Shown here one piece after another: positions 43,380 to 51,978 of a stretch of DNA of 64,000 nucleotides. Where the stretch lies: contig NZ_JMKS01000005.1 of the NCBI RefSeq assembly GCF_000685865.1, forward strand, positions 310,001 through 374,000, given 5' to 3'. The DNA comes from Exiguobacterium antarcticum DSM 14480 (lineage in GTDB: Bacteria > Bacillota > Bacilli > Exiguobacteriales > Exiguobacteriaceae). The position numbers and the translations under genes were made by a program. The notes beneath the pieces are model-generated. The model did not search any database and was not told the DNA's origin. It saw nothing but the letters and a program-made list of their open reading frames with translations. Numbering within the stretch: the first letter of the stretch is position 1; every line of letters starts with the position of its first letter.

Positions 43380-44167
43380 TGCATTTTGCTGTCATCGGTC
43401 ATCCGATTGCCCATTCACTTTCGCCCATGTTGCATGAAACATGGCTGAAGGCGGCTGGGCTTTTCGGCTGTTATACCATGGTGGATGTCGAAGCAGACGC
43501 ATTAGAGTCACTTGTCATGCGACTACGAAATCGGCAGTTGGATGGAATCAATGTCACGATTCCATATAAAACGGCGATCATTCCCTTTCTCGATCGCTTA
43601 GAGCCTGCTGCTGCGCGTGCAGGAGCGGTCAATACGGTCTATTGGGATGGGGATGAACTGGTTGGGGCCAATACAGATGGCATCGGATTTGCGCGTGCCT
43701 TAGCAACACAGGGAACGACGACAACGAATCTATTGGTGATTGGTGCCGGTGGAGCAGCCCGTGGAATCATTCCGGCATTATCCGGGCGTGTGACCGTCAT
43801 GAATCGAACGGATGCGACGGCGCAACAGGTCGCGACTGAATTCGGATGTAACAGTATCCCGTGGTCGACGGTCGTGGATTTAACACCGTACGATGTCGTC
43901 ATCAATACGACATCGGTCGGAATGGCGCCTCATCTTGAAGTGATGCCGATCGAGTTGACAGAGACGACGGCCTTGATTTGTGATATTATTTATCGACCGA
44001 CTCCGACCCGTCTCTTGCGTGAAGCAACCGCAAGCGGACTTGCTACATTAGATGGTGTCTTGATGTTCGTACTACAAGCAGCTGAAGCGTTTGAACGTTT
44101 CACTGGTCAAAAACCTGATCTCGCACTTGGCGAACAGGTGATTAGAAAGCAATTGGAGGAATCATAA
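43379..44167 (+). CDS. aroE: Shikimate dehydrogenase
   Basis: 262-aa NADP-dependent enzyme reducing 3-dehydroshikimate in aromatic amino acid synthesis. Substrate site HSLSPMLHE, catalytic Lys in NVTIPYK, catalytic Asp in ANTDGIGF and dinucleotide fold VIGAGGAARGI. The NADP clamp NRTDAT is present. Starts in the TGATG junction with yqeH. Confidence 0.95.
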   Translation: MHFAVIGHPIAHSLSPMLHETWLKAAGLFGCYTMVDVEADALESLVMRLRNRQLDGINVTIPYKTAIIPFLDRLEPAAARAGAVNTVYWDGDELVGANTDGIGFARALATQGTTTTNLLVIGAGGAARGIIPALSGRVTVMNRTDATAQQVATEFGCNSIPWSTVVDLTPYDVVINTTSVGMAPHLEVMPIELTETTALICDIIYRPTPTRLLREATASGLATLDGVLMFVLQAAEAFERFTGQKPDLALGEQVIRKQLEES

Positions 44168-44168
44168 G

Positions 44169-44462
44169 ATGTTAACAGGTAAACAAAAACGGTATTTACG
44201 GGCAACTGCCCACGATTTAAGCCCGATTTTCCAAGTTGGAAAAAATGGAGTCGGTGAAGCGATGTGTGCTGATTTGATGGACGCACTCGAAAAACGTGAA
44301 TTATTGAAAGTACAAGTCTTGCAAAACTGTGCGGAAGCACCAAAAGATGTCGCGTCGGAACTCGTTGACGGAACAAATGCAGATTTGGTACAAGTCATCG
44401 GTAAGGTCATTGTTCTCTATAAAGAGTCGAAAGAGAATAAGACACTTCAATTACCACGATGA
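44169..44462 (+). CDS. yhbY: YhbY/YqeI-family CRM-domain RNA-binding protein
   Basis: 97-aa single CRM domain with the start LTGKQKRYLRATAHDL and GxxG-type loop VGKNGVGE. Homologues bind the large ribosomal subunit precursor. One bp after aroE and overlapping nadD by 4 bp. Confidence 0.9.
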   Translation: MLTGKQKRYLRATAHDLSPIFQVGKNGVGEAMCADLMDALEKRELLKVQVLQNCAEAPKDVASELVDGTNADLVQVIGKVIVLYKESKENKTLQLPR

Positions 44463-45028
44463 AGATTGGTCTGATGGGCGGGACATTTGACCCGCCGCAT
44501 ATCGGACACCTGTTGATCGCAGAACAAGCGAAGGAACAACTTGGACTCGATGAGGTCTGGTTTTTGCCGGCAAAACTTCCGCCGCATAAACAATCGACAA
44601 TCACGAGTGCAACGAAACGACTTCAGCTCGTTCAAGCCGCGATTCAGTCCAATGAGGCCTTTTTTGTATCGGATATTGAATTTGAACGTGAAGCGAAGTC
44701 GTATACGTTGGATACGATTCGTGAACTAAAGAGTCGGTATCCGGAACAGGATTTCTTTTTTTTGTTAGGCGCCGATTCGTTAGTCAATCTGGATACTTGG
44801 TACCGGGCGGAAGAATTGTATGAAGAAATTCGCTTTGGGGCTGTTGCCCGTCCAGGAAATCAGTATTTGATACCGGAGGGTGCCCGGGTCACAGCCGTCG
44901 ATATGCCGTTGCTTGAAGTATCTTCGACCGATATCCGGCAACGGGTCGCAAGAGGACGCAGCATTCGTTATCTTGTACCGGAACCGGTCCGACAATTAAT
45001 CGAGGAGTGGAAACTCTATGCGACTTGA
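44459..45028 (+). CDS. nadD: Nicotinate-nucleotide adenylyltransferase
   Basis: 189-aa enzyme making deamido-NAD from nicotinate mononucleotide and ATP. Nucleotidyltransferase motif GGTFDPPHIGHL at the start and SSTDIRQRVARG at the C-terminal end. It begins in the ATGA overlap with yhbY and overlaps yqeK by 11 bp. Confidence 0.95.
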   Translation: MKIGLMGGTFDPPHIGHLLIAEQAKEQLGLDEVWFLPAKLPPHKQSTITSATKRLQLVQAAIQSNEAFFVSDIEFEREAKSYTLDTIRELKSRYPEQDFFFLLGADSLVNLDTWYRAEELYEEIRFGAVARPGNQYLIPEGARVTAVDMPLLEVSSTDIRQRVARGRSIRYLVPEPVRQLIEEWKLYAT

Positions 45029-45593
45029 AGAAGCCAAACAAATCATTGAACAGACCTTACCGGAAAAACGGTACATTCATACGTTAGGGGTCGTCGAGAC
45101 GGCGATTCAACTGGCGCAACAGAATGGAGTTTCAAAAGAGCAAGCCGCATTAGCCGCAATGCTACATGACTACGCCAAGTATCGGAATGTATCCTATATG
45201 CGTACGATAGCAGTCGAGTTAGGTTTGGATGATTTATTGATGTATGACGATGAATTACTGCATGCACCGATTGGGGCAGAACTCGTCAAGCGTGAGCTTG
45301 GGATCGAGGATGCATCCATCTATCAGGCGATTGCGAATCATACGACGGGTGCGCCTAATATGCCGTTACTCGATCAAGTGATTTTCGTTGCGGATGCCAT
45401 TGAACCGAACCGGAATTATCCGGGTGTCGAACAACTCCGGCAGATTGCACAAAAAGATTTGACGCAAGCGGTCATTGCGACACTTGTGCAGACGATTGAA
45501 TTTTTATGTAAAAAACAAACAGTGATTTTTCCGTTGACGATTGAGACGTACAATGCGTTCGTCGCGGAAAAACGAAAGGGGACCGTCCTATGA
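45018..45593 (+). CDS. yqeK: YqeK-family HD hydrolase (probable diadenosine tetraphosphatase)
   Basis: 191-aa HD-domain metal phosphohydrolase. Ligands lie in YIHTLGVVE, MLHDYAKY and a later AIANHTTG. YqeK enzymes split Ap4A symmetrically to ADP. Fits between nadD and rsfS as in Bacillus; overlaps both. Confidence 0.91.
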   Translation: MRLEEAKQIIEQTLPEKRYIHTLGVVETAIQLAQQNGVSKEQAALAAMLHDYAKYRNVSYMRTIAVELGLDDLLMYDDELLHAPIGAELVKRELGIEDASIYQAIANHTTGAPNMPLLDQVIFVADAIEPNRNYPGVEQLRQIAQKDLTQAVIATLVQTIEFLCKKQTVIFPLTIETYNAFVAEKRKGTVL

Positions 45594-45937
45594 CAGTCGA
45601 ACAAGAATTAAAATTAATCGTAAATGCTATTGATGATAAACGTGCCGAGGACATCGTCGTACTCGACATGTCGAAAATTTCACCGATTGCGGATTACTTC
45701 GTCATCTGTGAAGGGAACTCCGAAAAACAAGTTCAAGCGATTGCACGTGAAGTAAAAGAAGTTGCTCACAAAAACGAATTGCCGATCAAACGACTCGAAG
45801 GAATGGATGCGGCACGTTGGGTCCTCGCTGACCTTGAAAACGTCGTCGTCCATGTGTTCCACCGCGATGACCGTGACTATTACAACCTCGAGAAATTATG
45901 GGCAGATGCTCCTAAAGTAGAAGTCGAGATCGACTAA
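45590..45937 (+). CDS. rsfS: Ribosomal silencing factor RsfS
   Basis: 115-aa DUF143 protein that binds L14 and blocks subunit joining in starvation. The signature run is ADYFVICEGNSEKQVQAIA, followed by RLEGMDAARWVLADL and VVVHVFHRDDRDYYNLEKLW (20 residues), both diagnostic. Overlaps yqeK by 4 bp and yqeM by 1 bp. Confidence 0.95.
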   Translation: MTVEQELKLIVNAIDDKRAEDIVVLDMSKISPIADYFVICEGNSEKQVQAIAREVKEVAHKNELPIKRLEGMDAARWVLADLENVVVHVFHRDDRDYYNLEKLWADAPKVEVEID

Positions 45938-46665
45938 TGGCGTACGAACAGTTTGCGTATGTCTATGACGAACTGATGCAAGATGTTCCGTACCCCGAGT
46001 GGGTGGCGTGGGTCCTCAAACATGTGGAGCCAGGGAAAACAGTTGCTGATATTGGTTGTGGTACGGGAACAGCGACGTTGTTACTCGCCGATCATTACGA
46101 TGTCACAGGCGTCGATTTGTCAGAGGAAATGCTTGAAATCGCTCAAGAAAAGGCGATGGAAACAGGACGACATATTGACTTTTGGGTACAGGACATGCGG
46201 GAACTCGAACTGCCGGCACCGGTCGATGCGATTACGATTTTGTGCGACTCGTTGAATTATCTGCAAACAGAAGCAGATGTCAAACAGACGTTTGAGAGTA
46301 TGGCACGTTTGCTACAGGACGGTGGATTATTGTTATTTGATGTCCATTCGCCACATAAGATGGAGACCCTTTTCAACGGGAAAACATATGCGACCCATGC
46401 CGAACAAAGTTCGTATATTTGGTTTGCCGATCCCGGTGAGTCTCCGTTGTCCGTCGTCCATGAACTGACGTTTTTCATTGAAGGGGAAGATGGACGATAT
46501 GACCGTGTCGACGAAACGCATCACCAACGGACGTATCGACCTGAGCAGTATATCACCTGGTTACGCGAGGCGGGTTTCCGTGTGCGTGCGGTGACGGGCG
46601 ACTTTACGTCCGATGCTCCGACCGAGACAGCTGAGCGCATTTTTTTCGTCGCTGAAAAACTATAA
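45937..46665 (+). CDS. yqeM: YqeM-family SAM-dependent methyltransferase
   Basis: 242-aa class I methyltransferase with motif I VADIGCGTGTATLLL and an acidic strand VTGVDLSEEML. Starts in the TAATG junction with rsfS. Last gene of the operon before a strong terminator. Substrate unknown; the family is always found beside rsfS. Confidence 0.88.
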   Translation: MAYEQFAYVYDELMQDVPYPEWVAWVLKHVEPGKTVADIGCGTGTATLLLADHYDVTGVDLSEEMLEIAQEKAMETGRHIDFWVQDMRELELPAPVDAITILCDSLNYLQTEADVKQTFESMARLLQDGGLLLFDVHSPHKMETLFNGKTYATHAEQSSYIWFADPGESPLSVVHELTFFIEGEDGRYDRVDETHHQRTYRPEQYITWLREAGFRVRAVTGDFTSDAPTETAERIFFVAEKL

Positions 46666-46676
46666 GAGTTGCCAAG

Positions 46677-46711
46677 ACCATCAACCAAGTCCAGGTTGAT
46701 GGTTTTTTTTG
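46677..46711 (+). terminator. Rho-independent terminator after yqeM
   Basis: A 10-bp stem (46677-46686 with 46694-46703) followed by T8. It ends the yqeG-yqeM operon. Confidence 0.93.
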
Positions 46712-46855
46712 CGTTAATCGCGAATAGCCGCAAATAATCGCCCATAAGGAAGGACGGACGGCGATTAGTGTTCAAGAGACGGAGGAGAAAAAGAAGTTAA
46801 CGAAAAACGATGGTCGCGGAAAAATTGATACAGTCGAAAGACAGGAGGGATACTG

Positions 46856-47467
46856 ATGACGATTCCACGCTTACAACAATTTGCTACTGGAGCAGTAGTC
46901 GTGTTACTACTTATCGTATTATTCGTTCCACTGCCTTCTTGTTCGAACGAAGCGCTTGTTGAAAAACCAGCGATCGTCAAACATGAACAGGATGCACAGG
47001 CGGAAGATCAATCAGAAGAGCAGCTTCTCCAAAAAAAAATCATGGTCGACATCAAAGGAGCCGTAAAACGTCCCGGACCGTATTCCTTCCGTCTCGGGGA
47101 CCGGGTTCAAGATGCCGTCAAGCGAGCAGATGTGACAGCGGAAGCAGACACCCATCAATTGAATCTAGCTGCACGTTTGATTGACGGTCAGGAGTTGATT
47201 GTTCCGACTAAAAAGAAGGGACGGTCGTCCAAGTCCAAGTCACCGGAAAAAACGGCGGCCGATGTCCCGAAAGGACTGCTTGACTTGAATGCGGCGACGG
47301 AAGAACAGTTATTAGAAGTCCCTGGTATCGGTCCGGCGAAAGCAACTGCGATTTTACAATACCGAGAGGATAAGGGTGGATTTGCGACATATGCAAATTT
47401 AGGGGACGTCAAAGGCTTTGGACCGAAGACGTTGGAAAATCTGAAAGCCTATTTGATTGTCTACTAA
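46856..47467 (+). CDS. comEA: Competence protein ComEA, DNA receptor
   Basis: 203 aa. One N-terminal membrane helix (about 10-27), an SLBB-type domain (about 62-118, IMVDIKGAVKRPGPY) and two C-terminal helix-hairpin-helix motifs (LNAATEEQLLEVPGIGPAKA) that bind incoming double-stranded DNA. AGGAGG precedes the ATG. Joined directly to comEC by a 1-bp overlap; comEB, which sits between them in Bacillus, is absent. Confidence 0.93.
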   Translation: MTIPRLQQFATGAVVVLLLIVLFVPLPSCSNEALVEKPAIVKHEQDAQAEDQSEEQLLQKKIMVDIKGAVKRPGPYSFRLGDRVQDAVKRADVTAEADTHQLNLAARLIDGQELIVPTKKKGRSSKSKSPEKTAADVPKGLLDLNAATEEQLLEVPGIGPAKATAILQYREDKGGFATYANLGDVKGFGPKTLENLKAYLIVY

Positions 47468-49626
47468 TGCCTCTATTTCCTTTGTTTTTTATCATTCTGC
47501 TCATTGCCTGCAAAGAATCCCTCTGGTTCGTCGCGGTGCTCGCAAGCATCGGAGTCCTCAAAGCATGGTCGCTGTCGACGTTTCATCTACTGACAATCTG
47601 TGGACTGAGTCTGCTTTTCCTGTTTCATGTCGTCACGCCTCCCACGTTAAAAGAAATCACGGTCATCGACATCCTTGATGCCAAACAGAACGGAGACCGG
47701 ATTCGTTATCTGGCAGAAGCGCAAACACAAACAATCGTCGTCGCGGCAACGCTTGATGATGCAACGCATCTTGATTACGAACGGATTGGACAGCGCTGTG
47801 AGGTGACGCTAAAAGAAGTACCTGTCCTGCCGAGGATGAACGAGGGTGGTTTTGATGAGGCACGCTGGATGCGGACAGAACAGTTACGAGGGAAGTATGA
47901 GGTCGAACAGTGGGGAGACTGTTCCGAGACACCGGGATATGAAGCGAACGGACGCCGCATTCGACAACGATGGATGGCGCGGATTGAGCAACTTCCCATC
48001 AAACAAGCCCTTTATATCGAAGCACTTGTCTTAGGAGAAGACCGTCTGATGGATCAGACGACGCTAGAGCGGTTCAAGAAGTTTGGATTACTCCACGCCA
48101 TCGTGATTTCCGGCTCGCACATCGCGTTTTTGATTTGGACGATGTTATGGGTCTTAAAGAAGCTCCGATTGACAAGGGAGCGTCGATACGAGTTCCTCTT
48201 AGCATTGTTACCGCTGTACGGTTGGTTGACAGAATGGAGTCCTCCGGTGACACGTGCTGTATGTGTCGCGATGTTCCTCTTGTTTTGCTATCGCATCAGC
48301 CGCCGACCGGACCCTTTGATGGTCGTTGCTTGGGTAGCGTCCCTTCAATTAGCGGTCTCCTTTACTAGCTTATATGATGTTGGTTTTCAATTGACGGTGG
48401 GGTTAACGATTTTTCTCTTATTGTCCCGTAACTTGTGGGAAGGCATCCCTCGTCCGTGGAACTGGTTGTTGATCAGTATGTGGGCACAAGTCATGACGAG
48501 CCTGTTTTTACAACTAACGGAGCAGACGGAACTTTCCGTCTGGTCTCCAGTGTTGAATATCGTCTTAGGGGGATGGATTGAATGGATCATCCTACCGCTG
48601 TCGTTTCTCGCGAGTGCGACCATCTTGCTGCCAACGTCGACGACGATCATTCCTCTTCATGGTCAAGCCATTTCATTACTCGATCAGTCCTTAGCATGGG
48701 TAGAACGATTACCGTTGTCTTCGCTAGCACTGCATCTGTTACCACTCCCGCTCTGGGCGGCTGTCGTAGCTGGTGTGTTTTCGGGGTGGTGGGTAGCTGA
48801 ACGCAAATGGTTCGGGCATGTGATCCCGCTACTGTGCCTCGCATTAGCGAGTACATGGATGGATGTGCGGACAGGGGAACGGATTACCTTTCTTGATGTC
48901 GGACAAGGGGACAGTACGGTCGTCGAAAAAGACGGGGAGACGTTTGTTGTCGATACAGGCGGTGCGTATTCACTCTCGAAACGCCCTCCTTTACGCCCCT
49001 TCGATCCAGGTGGGCAAATCGTCGCTCCTTTTCTGTATACACGATCTGAGAAGCAAATTGACGGTTTGATCCTGACCCACGCCGATCACGACCATATCGG
49101 TGGTCTTGTCGGACTACTGCAGAAAGTACAGGTTGATACGATTTACCTGGGACGATACGATAACGAAGACGAGAAACGACAAGAATTGGTCAAAACGATT
49201 GAAGCGACGGGGGCACGAGTTGAATTCGTCCGATCCGGGCAACGGATTCGCCCCTGGTTGCGTGTCCTTGCTCCGCGAGGGAGTGAGGAGGAAGAAAACG
49301 ACCGTTCGATCGTCCTGCTGGCCGATGTCGCAGGAAAGCGGGTTTTATTGACAGGAGATGCCAGTGTCGATGAAGAGGAGGAGTGGTCAGTCGGGAAAGT
49401 AGACATCCTGAAAGCCGGACATCATGGTTCAAAGACATCGACAGGAAAAGAATTGTTGGAACGGACTGACCCGGAGATCGTCATCATTTCAGCCGGACGA
49501 AACAATCGGTATGGTCATCCCCATGCAGAAGTACTGGAGCGAATAAGAGGTCGGACCATCATGCGGACCGATCAAGAAGGAATGATAACTTGTTCAGCAA
49601 CGGGTTGTGAACCTATGCTAAAATAA
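47467..49626 (+). CDS. comEC: Competence protein ComEC/Rec2, DNA channel
   Basis: 719-aa polytopic protein forming the single-strand DNA uptake pore. N-terminal helices and a soluble DUF4131 region, the Competence domain with several helices (VISGSHIAFLIW, then PPVTRAVCVAMFLL), and a C-terminal metallo-beta-lactamase domain with LTHADHDHIGG near residue 536 and KAGHHGSKTS. Starts in the TAATG junction with comEA. Confidence 0.94.
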   Translation: MPLFPLFFIILLIACKESLWFVAVLASIGVLKAWSLSTFHLLTICGLSLLFLFHVVTPPTLKEITVIDILDAKQNGDRIRYLAEAQTQTIVVAATLDDATHLDYERIGQRCEVTLKEVPVLPRMNEGGFDEARWMRTEQLRGKYEVEQWGDCSETPGYEANGRRIRQRWMARIEQLPIKQALYIEALVLGEDRLMDQTTLERFKKFGLLHAIVISGSHIAFLIWTMLWVLKKLRLTRERRYEFLLALLPLYGWLTEWSPPVTRAVCVAMFLLFCYRISRRPDPLMVVAWVASLQLAVSFTSLYDVGFQLTVGLTIFLLLSRNLWEGIPRPWNWLLISMWAQVMTSLFLQLTEQTELSVWSPVLNIVLGGWIEWIILPLSFLASATILLPTSTTIIPLHGQAISLLDQSLAWVERLPLSSLALHLLPLPLWAAVVAGVFSGWWVAERKWFGHVIPLLCLALASTWMDVRTGERITFLDVGQGDSTVVEKDGETFVVDTGGAYSLSKRPPLRPFDPGGQIVAPFLYTRSEKQIDGLILTHADHDHIGGLVGLLQKVQVDTIYLGRYDNEDEKRQELVKTIEATGARVEFVRSGQRIRPWLRVLAPRGSEEEENDRSIVLLADVAGKRVLLTGDASVDEEEEWSVGKVDILKAGHHGSKTSTGKELLERTDPEIVIISAGRNNRYGHPHAEVLERIRGRTIMRTDQEGMITCSATGCEPMLK

Positions 49627-49656
49627 AAAACAGCAACCCCCCAAGGTTGCTGTTTT
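49627..49656. terminator. Bidirectional terminator between comEC and yqzM
   Basis: A 12-bp perfect stem (49627-49638 with 49645-49656) with A and T runs built into its ends. It serves comEC on one strand and yqzM on the other. Confidence 0.9.
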
Positions 49657-49661
49657 AGTGA

Positions 49662-49823
49662 TTATAGACTTAAGAATTTGATTACAACGCCAATGATGAA
49701 CAAGACTGCGAAAAAACCGAACGATGCGCCAAAACCGACGGCAGAGTCAAGCGCGTCATTACGTTTTGATTGAATATCGTTTTCAAACGCATTCTCACTT
49801 GGTGGGCGTACTGAATGTGCCAT
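49662..49823 (-). CDS. yqzM: YqzM-family small membrane protein
   Basis: A 53-aa protein read on the minus strand. A polar N-terminus (MAHSVRPPSENAFENDIQSK) leads to one membrane helix, ASFGFFAVLFIIGVVIKFL. The segment QSKRNDALDSAVGF resembles Bacillus YqzM, which sits at the same place beside comEC. AGGGGGAA precedes the ATG and a bidirectional terminator follows. Function unknown. Confidence 0.82.
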   Translation of the reverse strand: MAHSVRPPSENAFENDIQSKRNDALDSAVGFGASFGFFAVLFIIGVVIKFLSL

Positions 49824-49925
49824 GCTGCATTCCCCCTAAAAATAGATTCCGCTTCTAGTATAGCGGAATAAAAGAGGATTATCTATGATGAAGTTAAGAA
49901 CAAACTGTGAAATGTGGTGGGGAAG

Positions 49926-50927
49926 ATGAAAACTCCTTGGCTTGTCAACGGAAAACTGGCGAACCTTTATTTATTATACGGAACTGAACGGCACCTTTTG
50001 GAAGAATGGGAACGTGAAATCGTGAAAGCTGCCTTGCCGGACGGCGAGCGGTTTGATTATATGAAAATCGATTTGAATGACCAGCCGCTCGATGCCGTAC
50101 TCGATGAAGCAGAAACCGTTCCTTTTTTGAGTGACTACCGTGTTGTCATTGCAAAACCGGCGACTTTTTTAACGGGAGCAAAAGATAAAAAAACACATAA
50201 CGTCGACCGGTTAGCGGAATACATCATCAAACCAGCTGATTATGCGATCGTCGTCCTGATTGTCGAAGCTGAGAAACTGGACGAACGTAAGACGATCGTC
50301 AAACGTCTAAAAGATCGTGCGGTATTGCTTGAAGCGAAAAAACCAACAACGGAAGAATTATTTCGTTTTGTGATGGACGCGGTTAATGACAAAGGATATC
50401 GAATGGAACGCCCGGCCATCGAACGACTGATTTTTTTGACGGGTGAGATGTGGGCGACGCTGACACATGAACTGGATAAACTGATGCTGTATGCAGGAGA
50501 TCATCCGACGATTGAGCTGGAGGATGTGAATCTACTTGTCCCGCGGACGTTGGAAGACAATGTATTTCAATTGACCGATTATTTGATGAAACGCCAACTC
50601 GAACCAGCGATTCGTTTGATCCGTGATTTAGAGAAGCAAGGTCAGGAAGTATTGGCTTTACTTGGATTGATGGCGCGTCAATACCGGATGATGCTCTTAG
50701 CGAAACGGTTAGCCGAGCAAGGTTATGGAGAGCGACAAATCGCTTCGAAAGTCGGTGCCCATCCTTATGCCATCAAACTGGCATTACAATCCGGAAAACG
50801 ATTTACGTTCGCCCAGCTCGAACAAGCCTTGATTGCCATTACGACGACGGACGAAGGGATGAAGACCGGACGAGGCGATAAACGCATTTTATTTGATGCG
50901 CTCGTCGTTCGATTAGCAACTTTGTAA
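49926..50927 (+). CDS. holA: DNA polymerase III delta subunit
   Basis: 333-aa clamp-loader subunit that opens the beta clamp. Start region LYLLYGTERHLLEEWE, then PFLSDYRVVIAKPATFL and the C-terminal MKTGRGDKRILFDALVV. AAA-like fold without a Walker A motif, as expected for delta. ATG at 49926 is chosen about 5 bp after GGTGG; GTG codons at 49914 and 49917 are in frame but lack a ribosome site. Confidence 0.92.
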   Translation: MKTPWLVNGKLANLYLLYGTERHLLEEWEREIVKAALPDGERFDYMKIDLNDQPLDAVLDEAETVPFLSDYRVVIAKPATFLTGAKDKKTHNVDRLAEYIIKPADYAIVVLIVEAEKLDERKTIVKRLKDRAVLLEAKKPTTEELFRFVMDAVNDKGYRMERPAIERLIFLTGEMWATLTHELDKLMLYAGDHPTIELEDVNLLVPRTLEDNVFQLTDYLMKRQLEPAIRLIRDLEKQGQEVLALLGLMARQYRMMLLAKRLAEQGYGERQIASKVGAHPYAIKLALQSGKRFTFAQLEQALIAITTTDEGMKTGRGDKRILFDALVVRLATL

Positions 50928-50939
50928 GGAGGAGATTAC

Positions 50940-51377
50940 GTGGAAATTCGAATGATCCAAGCATCCGAAGTGATTCCGCTTCGACATGAAGTCTTACGTC
51001 CGCATCAACCGATCGAAGCATGTATGTATCCGGATGACCATGCGGAAGAGACATTCCATCTCGGTGGAATCAAAAATGGGCGTGTTGTTGCAATTGGTAC
51101 ATTTTCAAAACGTTCGTTTGAACAAGATTCTGAATTGACGTATCAATTGCGCGGGATGGCGACGAGTCCTGATGTTCGGGGTGAAGGGTTCGGGAAGGCA
51201 TTGATTGAAGAAGCGCGAAACGTGTTAGTCGAACGACAAGCGCGTGGTTGGTGGTGTAATGCCCGACTCGTGGCAGTTCCATTCTACGAGCGGATCGGGC
51301 TGACCATCGCAAGTGAATCGTTTGAAATTGAAGGAATTGGCCCGCATCATGTGATGGTCGATCGATTTAAAGCTTGA
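50940..51377 (+). CDS. GNAT-family acetyltransferase
   Basis: 145 aa. Acetyl-CoA loop is YQLRGMATSPDVRGEGFGKA (R/QxxGxG/A as RGEGFG) with the late strand AVPFYERIGLTIASE. GTG start after AAGGAGG, 12 bp downstream of holA, so probably cotranscribed. Substrate unknown. Not part of the usual Bacillus order between holA and rpsT. Confidence 0.85.
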   Translation: MEIRMIQASEVIPLRHEVLRPHQPIEACMYPDDHAEETFHLGGIKNGRVVAIGTFSKRSFEQDSELTYQLRGMATSPDVRGEGFGKALIEEARNVLVERQARGWWCNARLVAVPFYERIGLTIASESFEIEGIGPHHVMVDRFKA

Positions 51378-51380
51378 AGA

Positions 51381-51415
51381 AAACCACCTGACAGTACTCT
51401 GGCCAGGTGGTTTTT
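51381..51415 (+). terminator. Rho-independent terminator after the acetyltransferase
   Basis: AAACCACCTG pairs with CAGGTGGTTT, then T residues; starts just after the stop codon. Confidence 0.9.
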
Positions 51416-51422
51416 AGACATA

Positions 51423-51457
51423 AAAAAATCACCACTGGAGCAAGCTCCAAGTGGCGA
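51423..51457 (-). terminator. Rho-independent terminator of rpsT
   Basis: On the minus strand ATCGCCACTTGGAG pairs with CTCCAGTGGTGAT, followed by a T7 run, 28 bp past the rpsT stop. Confidence 0.9.
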
Positions 51458-51484
51458 TCGATCACTGTATTCTTCAGAAAAGAA

Positions 51485-51745
51485 TTAAAGTGCGTTTACG
51501 AGTTTAGCGAGACGTGATTTGTCACGACCAGCTTTGTTGCTGTGGATAAGACCTTTAGCAGCAGCTTTGTCGATTTTCTTAGACGCTGTGTTGAAAGCTA
51601 CGAGCGCTTGCTCTTTGTTGCCTTCAGTAGCGAAAGTTTCGACTGCTTTGATTGCTGAACGCATAGACGATTTACGTTGTACGTTAGCGACGCGGCGTTT
51701 TTCAGCTGTTTTAACACGCTTGATTGCTGATTTAATGTTAGCCAT
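51485..51745 (-). CDS. rpsT: 30S ribosomal protein S20
   Basis: 86-aa basic helical protein of the small subunit, [18 protein letters not shown] to [12 protein letters not shown] at 51745 with GGAGGTGA upstream; an in-frame extension to 51799 has no ribosome site. Divergent from lepA with its own promoter and terminator. In sporulating Bacillus the next genes would be gpr and spoIIP. Confidence 0.97.
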   Translation of the reverse strand: MANIKSAIKRVKTAEKRRVANVQRKSSMRSAIKAVETFATEGNKEQALVAFNTASKKIDKAAAKGLIHSNKAGRDKSRLAKLVNAL

Positions 51746-51823
51746 GGATGATTCACCTCCAAGAAAACTCATTCGAGATTTATATTCGCATATCTGCATT
51801 TATCGTTCAACAGAACAAACACA

Positions 51824-51852
51824 ATTGTAGCAAACGTTTTTCTTAAAAGCAA
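51824..51852 (-). promoter_or_regulatory. rpsT promoter
   Basis: On the minus strand TTGCTT (51847-51852), a 17-bp spacer and TACAAT (51824-51829), about 80 bp before the ATG. Confidence 0.75.
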
Positions 51853-51926
51853 TAACAGCTCTAGGGTTTCTTTGGATTTTTGTTTTTTGGGAAAACAAAA
51901 CGAGATGGTACACCCCGTGTGATTTT

Positions 51927-51935
51927 TGGTATAAT
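51927..51935 (+). promoter_or_regulatory. Extended -10 promoter of lepA
   Basis: TGGTATAAT, a TGn extension joined to a consensus -10, 43 bp before the lepA start. No clear -35. Confidence 0.65.
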
Positions 51936-51978
51936 GAAGCGTATGTACGTTTGACTATAAGGTAAGGTGACTATAAAC

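Noticed and set aside
51834-51842. CAAACGTTT in the rpsT promoter spacer as a cre or MalR operator
   Set aside because: It lacks the flanking TG and CA positions of the maltose-region sites, and catabolite control of a ribosomal protein gene is unlikely.
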